A DNA stretch of 64,000 bases from Streptomyces ferrugineus. Lineage in GTDB: Bacteria; Actinomycetota; Actinomycetes; Streptomycetales; Streptomycetaceae. Positions within the stretch are counted from its first letter, which is position 1, and every line of letters begins with the position of its first letter. The stretch lies in the NCBI RefSeq assembly GCF_015160855.1, contig NZ_CP063373.1:9027001-9091000 (forward strand). The letters are read 5' to 3'. The notes beneath the pieces were generated by a model. That model had not been told where the DNA came from and did not search any database. It worked only from the letters and a program-made list of their open reading frames with translations. A program made the translations under genes and the position numbers. Shown piece after piece: positions 62,652 to 64,000 of this stretch.

Positions 62652-64000
62652 CTACAACGGCACGATGTCGGGCGCCCCCAACCGCGCCGCGTCCGCCGTC
62701 AGGTCGTCCGGCTGGCGTTGCGACTCCCGCTCGGCCTCCACCCGCTTCTGGTAGTGCTCGATCTCGCGCTCGATGTGGTCCTCGTCCCAGCCCAGCACCG
62801 GCGCCATCAGCTCGGCCGCCTCATGTGCGCACCGCGTGCCCCGGTCGAACGTCTCGATCGAGATGCGGGTGCGCCGCGTCAGCACGTCGTCCAGATGCCG
62901 CGCCCCCTCGTGCGAGGCGGCGTACACGACCTCGGCGCGCAGATAGTCGTCGGCGGAGTGCAGGGGCTCGCCCAGCGACGGGTTCGCGGTGATGAGTTCG
63001 AGCACCTCCTCCGCGAGCGCCCCGTACCGGTTCAACAGATGCTCCACGCGGACCACATGAAGCCCCGTCCGCGCCGCGATCCGGGCCCGCGCGTTCCACA
63101 GCGCCCGGTACCCCTCCGCCCCCACCAGCGGAATGTCCTCCGTGACGCACTCGGCGACCCGCATGTCGAGCCCGTGCACCGCCGCGTCCACCGCGTCCTT
63201 GGCCATCACCCGGTATGTCGTGTACTTGCCGCCGGCCACGACGACGAGCCCGGGCACGGGGTGCGCCACGGTGTGCTCGCGCGAGAGCTTGCTGGTGGCG
63301 TCCGACTCCCCGGCGAGCAGCGGCCGCAGTCCCGCGTACACACCCTCCACGTCGTCCCGGGTCAGCGGCACCGCGAGTACCGAGTTCACGTGTTCCAGCA
63401 GGTAGTCGATGTCCGCGCTGGACGCGGCCGGGTGGGCCTTGTCGAGGTCCCAGTCGGTGTCGGTGGTGCCGATGATCCAGTGCCGGCCCCAGGGGATGAC
63501 GAACAGCACGGACTTCTCGGTGCGCAGGATCAGCCCCGTGGAGGAGTGGATGCGGTCCTTGGGCACGACCAGGTGGATGCCCTTGGAGGCGCGTACATGG
63601 AACTGCCCACGCTCTCCCACCATCGACTGGGTGTCGTCGGTCCACACGCCGGTCGCGTTGACGATCTGCTTGGCGCGGACCTCGTACTCCCCGCCCGCCT
63701 CGACGTCCTGCACCCGGGCCCCGACGACACGCTCGCCCTCGCGCAGAAACGCGGTCACCCGCGCGCGGTTGGCGACCTGCGCGCCGTAGGCCGCCGCCGT
63801 GCGCACGAGCGTGGCCACGTAGCGCGCGTCGTCCATCTGGGCGTCGTAGTACTGCAAGGCTCCGACCAGCGCGTCCTTCTTCAGGGCGGGCGCGATGCGC
63901 AGGGCGTGACGGCGGCTCAGGTGGCGGTGCAGGGGCATGCCCCGACCGTGGGTACGGGCCATCGACATGACGTCGTAGAGCAGGACGCCCGAACCGGCGT
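62652..64000 (-). CDS. glpD: Glycerol-3-phosphate dehydrogenase, C-terminal part (cut by window edge)
   Basis: About 449 codons of a FAD-dependent glycerol-3-phosphate dehydrogenase. The N-terminal FAD fold lies beyond the right edge. Visible parts include RIAPALKKDALVGALQYYDAQMDDARYV, IVNATGVWTDD, FVIPWGRHWIIGTTDTDWD and GGKYTTYRVMAKDAVD, all typical of GlpD. The C-terminal helical domain (DDYLRAEVVYAASHEGARHLDDVLTRRTRI) is complete. The enzyme oxidises glycerol-3-phosphate to dihydroxyacetone phosphate at the membrane and passes electrons to quinone. It converges on the serine hydrolase gene with 61 bases between stops. Confidence 0.95.
   Translation of the reverse strand, partial: AGSGVLLYDVMSMARTHGRGMPLHRHLSRRHALRIAPALKKDALVGALQYYDAQMDDARYVATLVRTAAAYGAQVANRARVTAFLREGERVVGARVQDVEAGGEYEVRAKQIVNATGVWTDDTQSMVGERGQFHVRASKGIHLVVPKDRIHSSTGLILRTEKSVLFVIPWGRHWIIGTTDTDWDLDKAHPAASSADIDYLLEHVNSVLAVPLTRDDVEGVYAGLRPLLAGESDATSKLSREHTVAHPVPGLVVVAGGKYTTYRVMAKDAVDAAVHGLDMRVAECVTEDIPLVGAEGYRALWNARARIAARTGLHVVRVEHLLNRYGALAEEVLELITANPSLGEPLHSADDYLRAEVVYAASHEGARHLDDVLTRRTRISIETFDRGTRCAHEAAELMAPVLGWDEDHIEREIEHYQKRVEAERESQRQPDDLTADAARLGAPDIVPL

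Overview
The window is high-GC chromosomal DNA from a Streptomyces or close relative. Codon third positions are strongly G/C, GTG and TTG starts are common, and the gene content is typical of the genus (NlpC/P60 and M23 wall hydrolases, icmB, pcrA, guaA, a block of Ser/Thr kinases beside glpD). From memory, the order glpD - kinases - ... - guaA - ... - pcrA - M23 - icmB matches the S. coelicolor chromosome core. I saw no insertion sequence, integrase, CRISPR array, rRNA or tRNA. The exchange-prone part is the tip of one very large toxin gene.

Layout. 1-458: start of a secreted protein that runs off the left edge. 731-9294: a MoxR-type AAA+/VWA/DUF5682 operon (minus) facing a SWIM-zinc-finger/DUF5691 operon (plus). 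The two share a 155-bp intergenic region with a perfect 10-bp inverted repeat. Its right arm completes a match to the actinobacterial DNA-damage (RecA-NDp/PafBC) promoter, and the same promoter type precedes pcrA at 15477-15499. 9312-12911: icmB, an alpha/beta hydrolase and an M23 peptidase. 12981-20227: pcrA, a c-di-AMP (ydaO-type) riboswitch, an NlpC/P60 hydrolase, a TDT-family membrane protein, a small membrane protein and a second NlpC/P60 hydrolase. 20267-24123: a PspC-fused sensor kinase and LuxR-type regulator facing a PspC-domain membrane protein. 24136-32796: DoxX, a membrane protein, a DUF4429/SHOCT protein, a class II aldolase, a PPOX-type protein, guaA and a chorismate mutase with a possible leader-peptide attenuator, then a membrane-anchored protein of unknown role.

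32889-43986: a 3531-residue secreted Rhs/YD-repeat polymorphic toxin (DNRLRE, three LamG modules, Rhs core, His-Me-finger nuclease tip) overlapping its SMI1/KNR4-type immunity gene. 44292-45305: an LAETG (class E sortase type) surface protein. 45393-48866: a GMC oxidoreductase and a succinate-semialdehyde-type dehydrogenase. 48998-61295: six Ser/Thr kinase-family genes in one orientation. One is a clear pseudokinase, and five share an extracytoplasmic C-terminal domain. 61490-64000: a secreted serine hydrolase and the C-terminal part of glpD.

The best candidate for an undescribed system is the AAA+/VWA/SWIM/DUF5682/DUF5691 module under an apparent DNA-damage promoter, with DUF5682 carrying the paired GxxH motifs of the TIKI/TraB hydrolase superfamily. 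Next are the pseudokinase-containing kinase array and the Phe/Tyr-codon leader peptide ahead of chorismate mutase.
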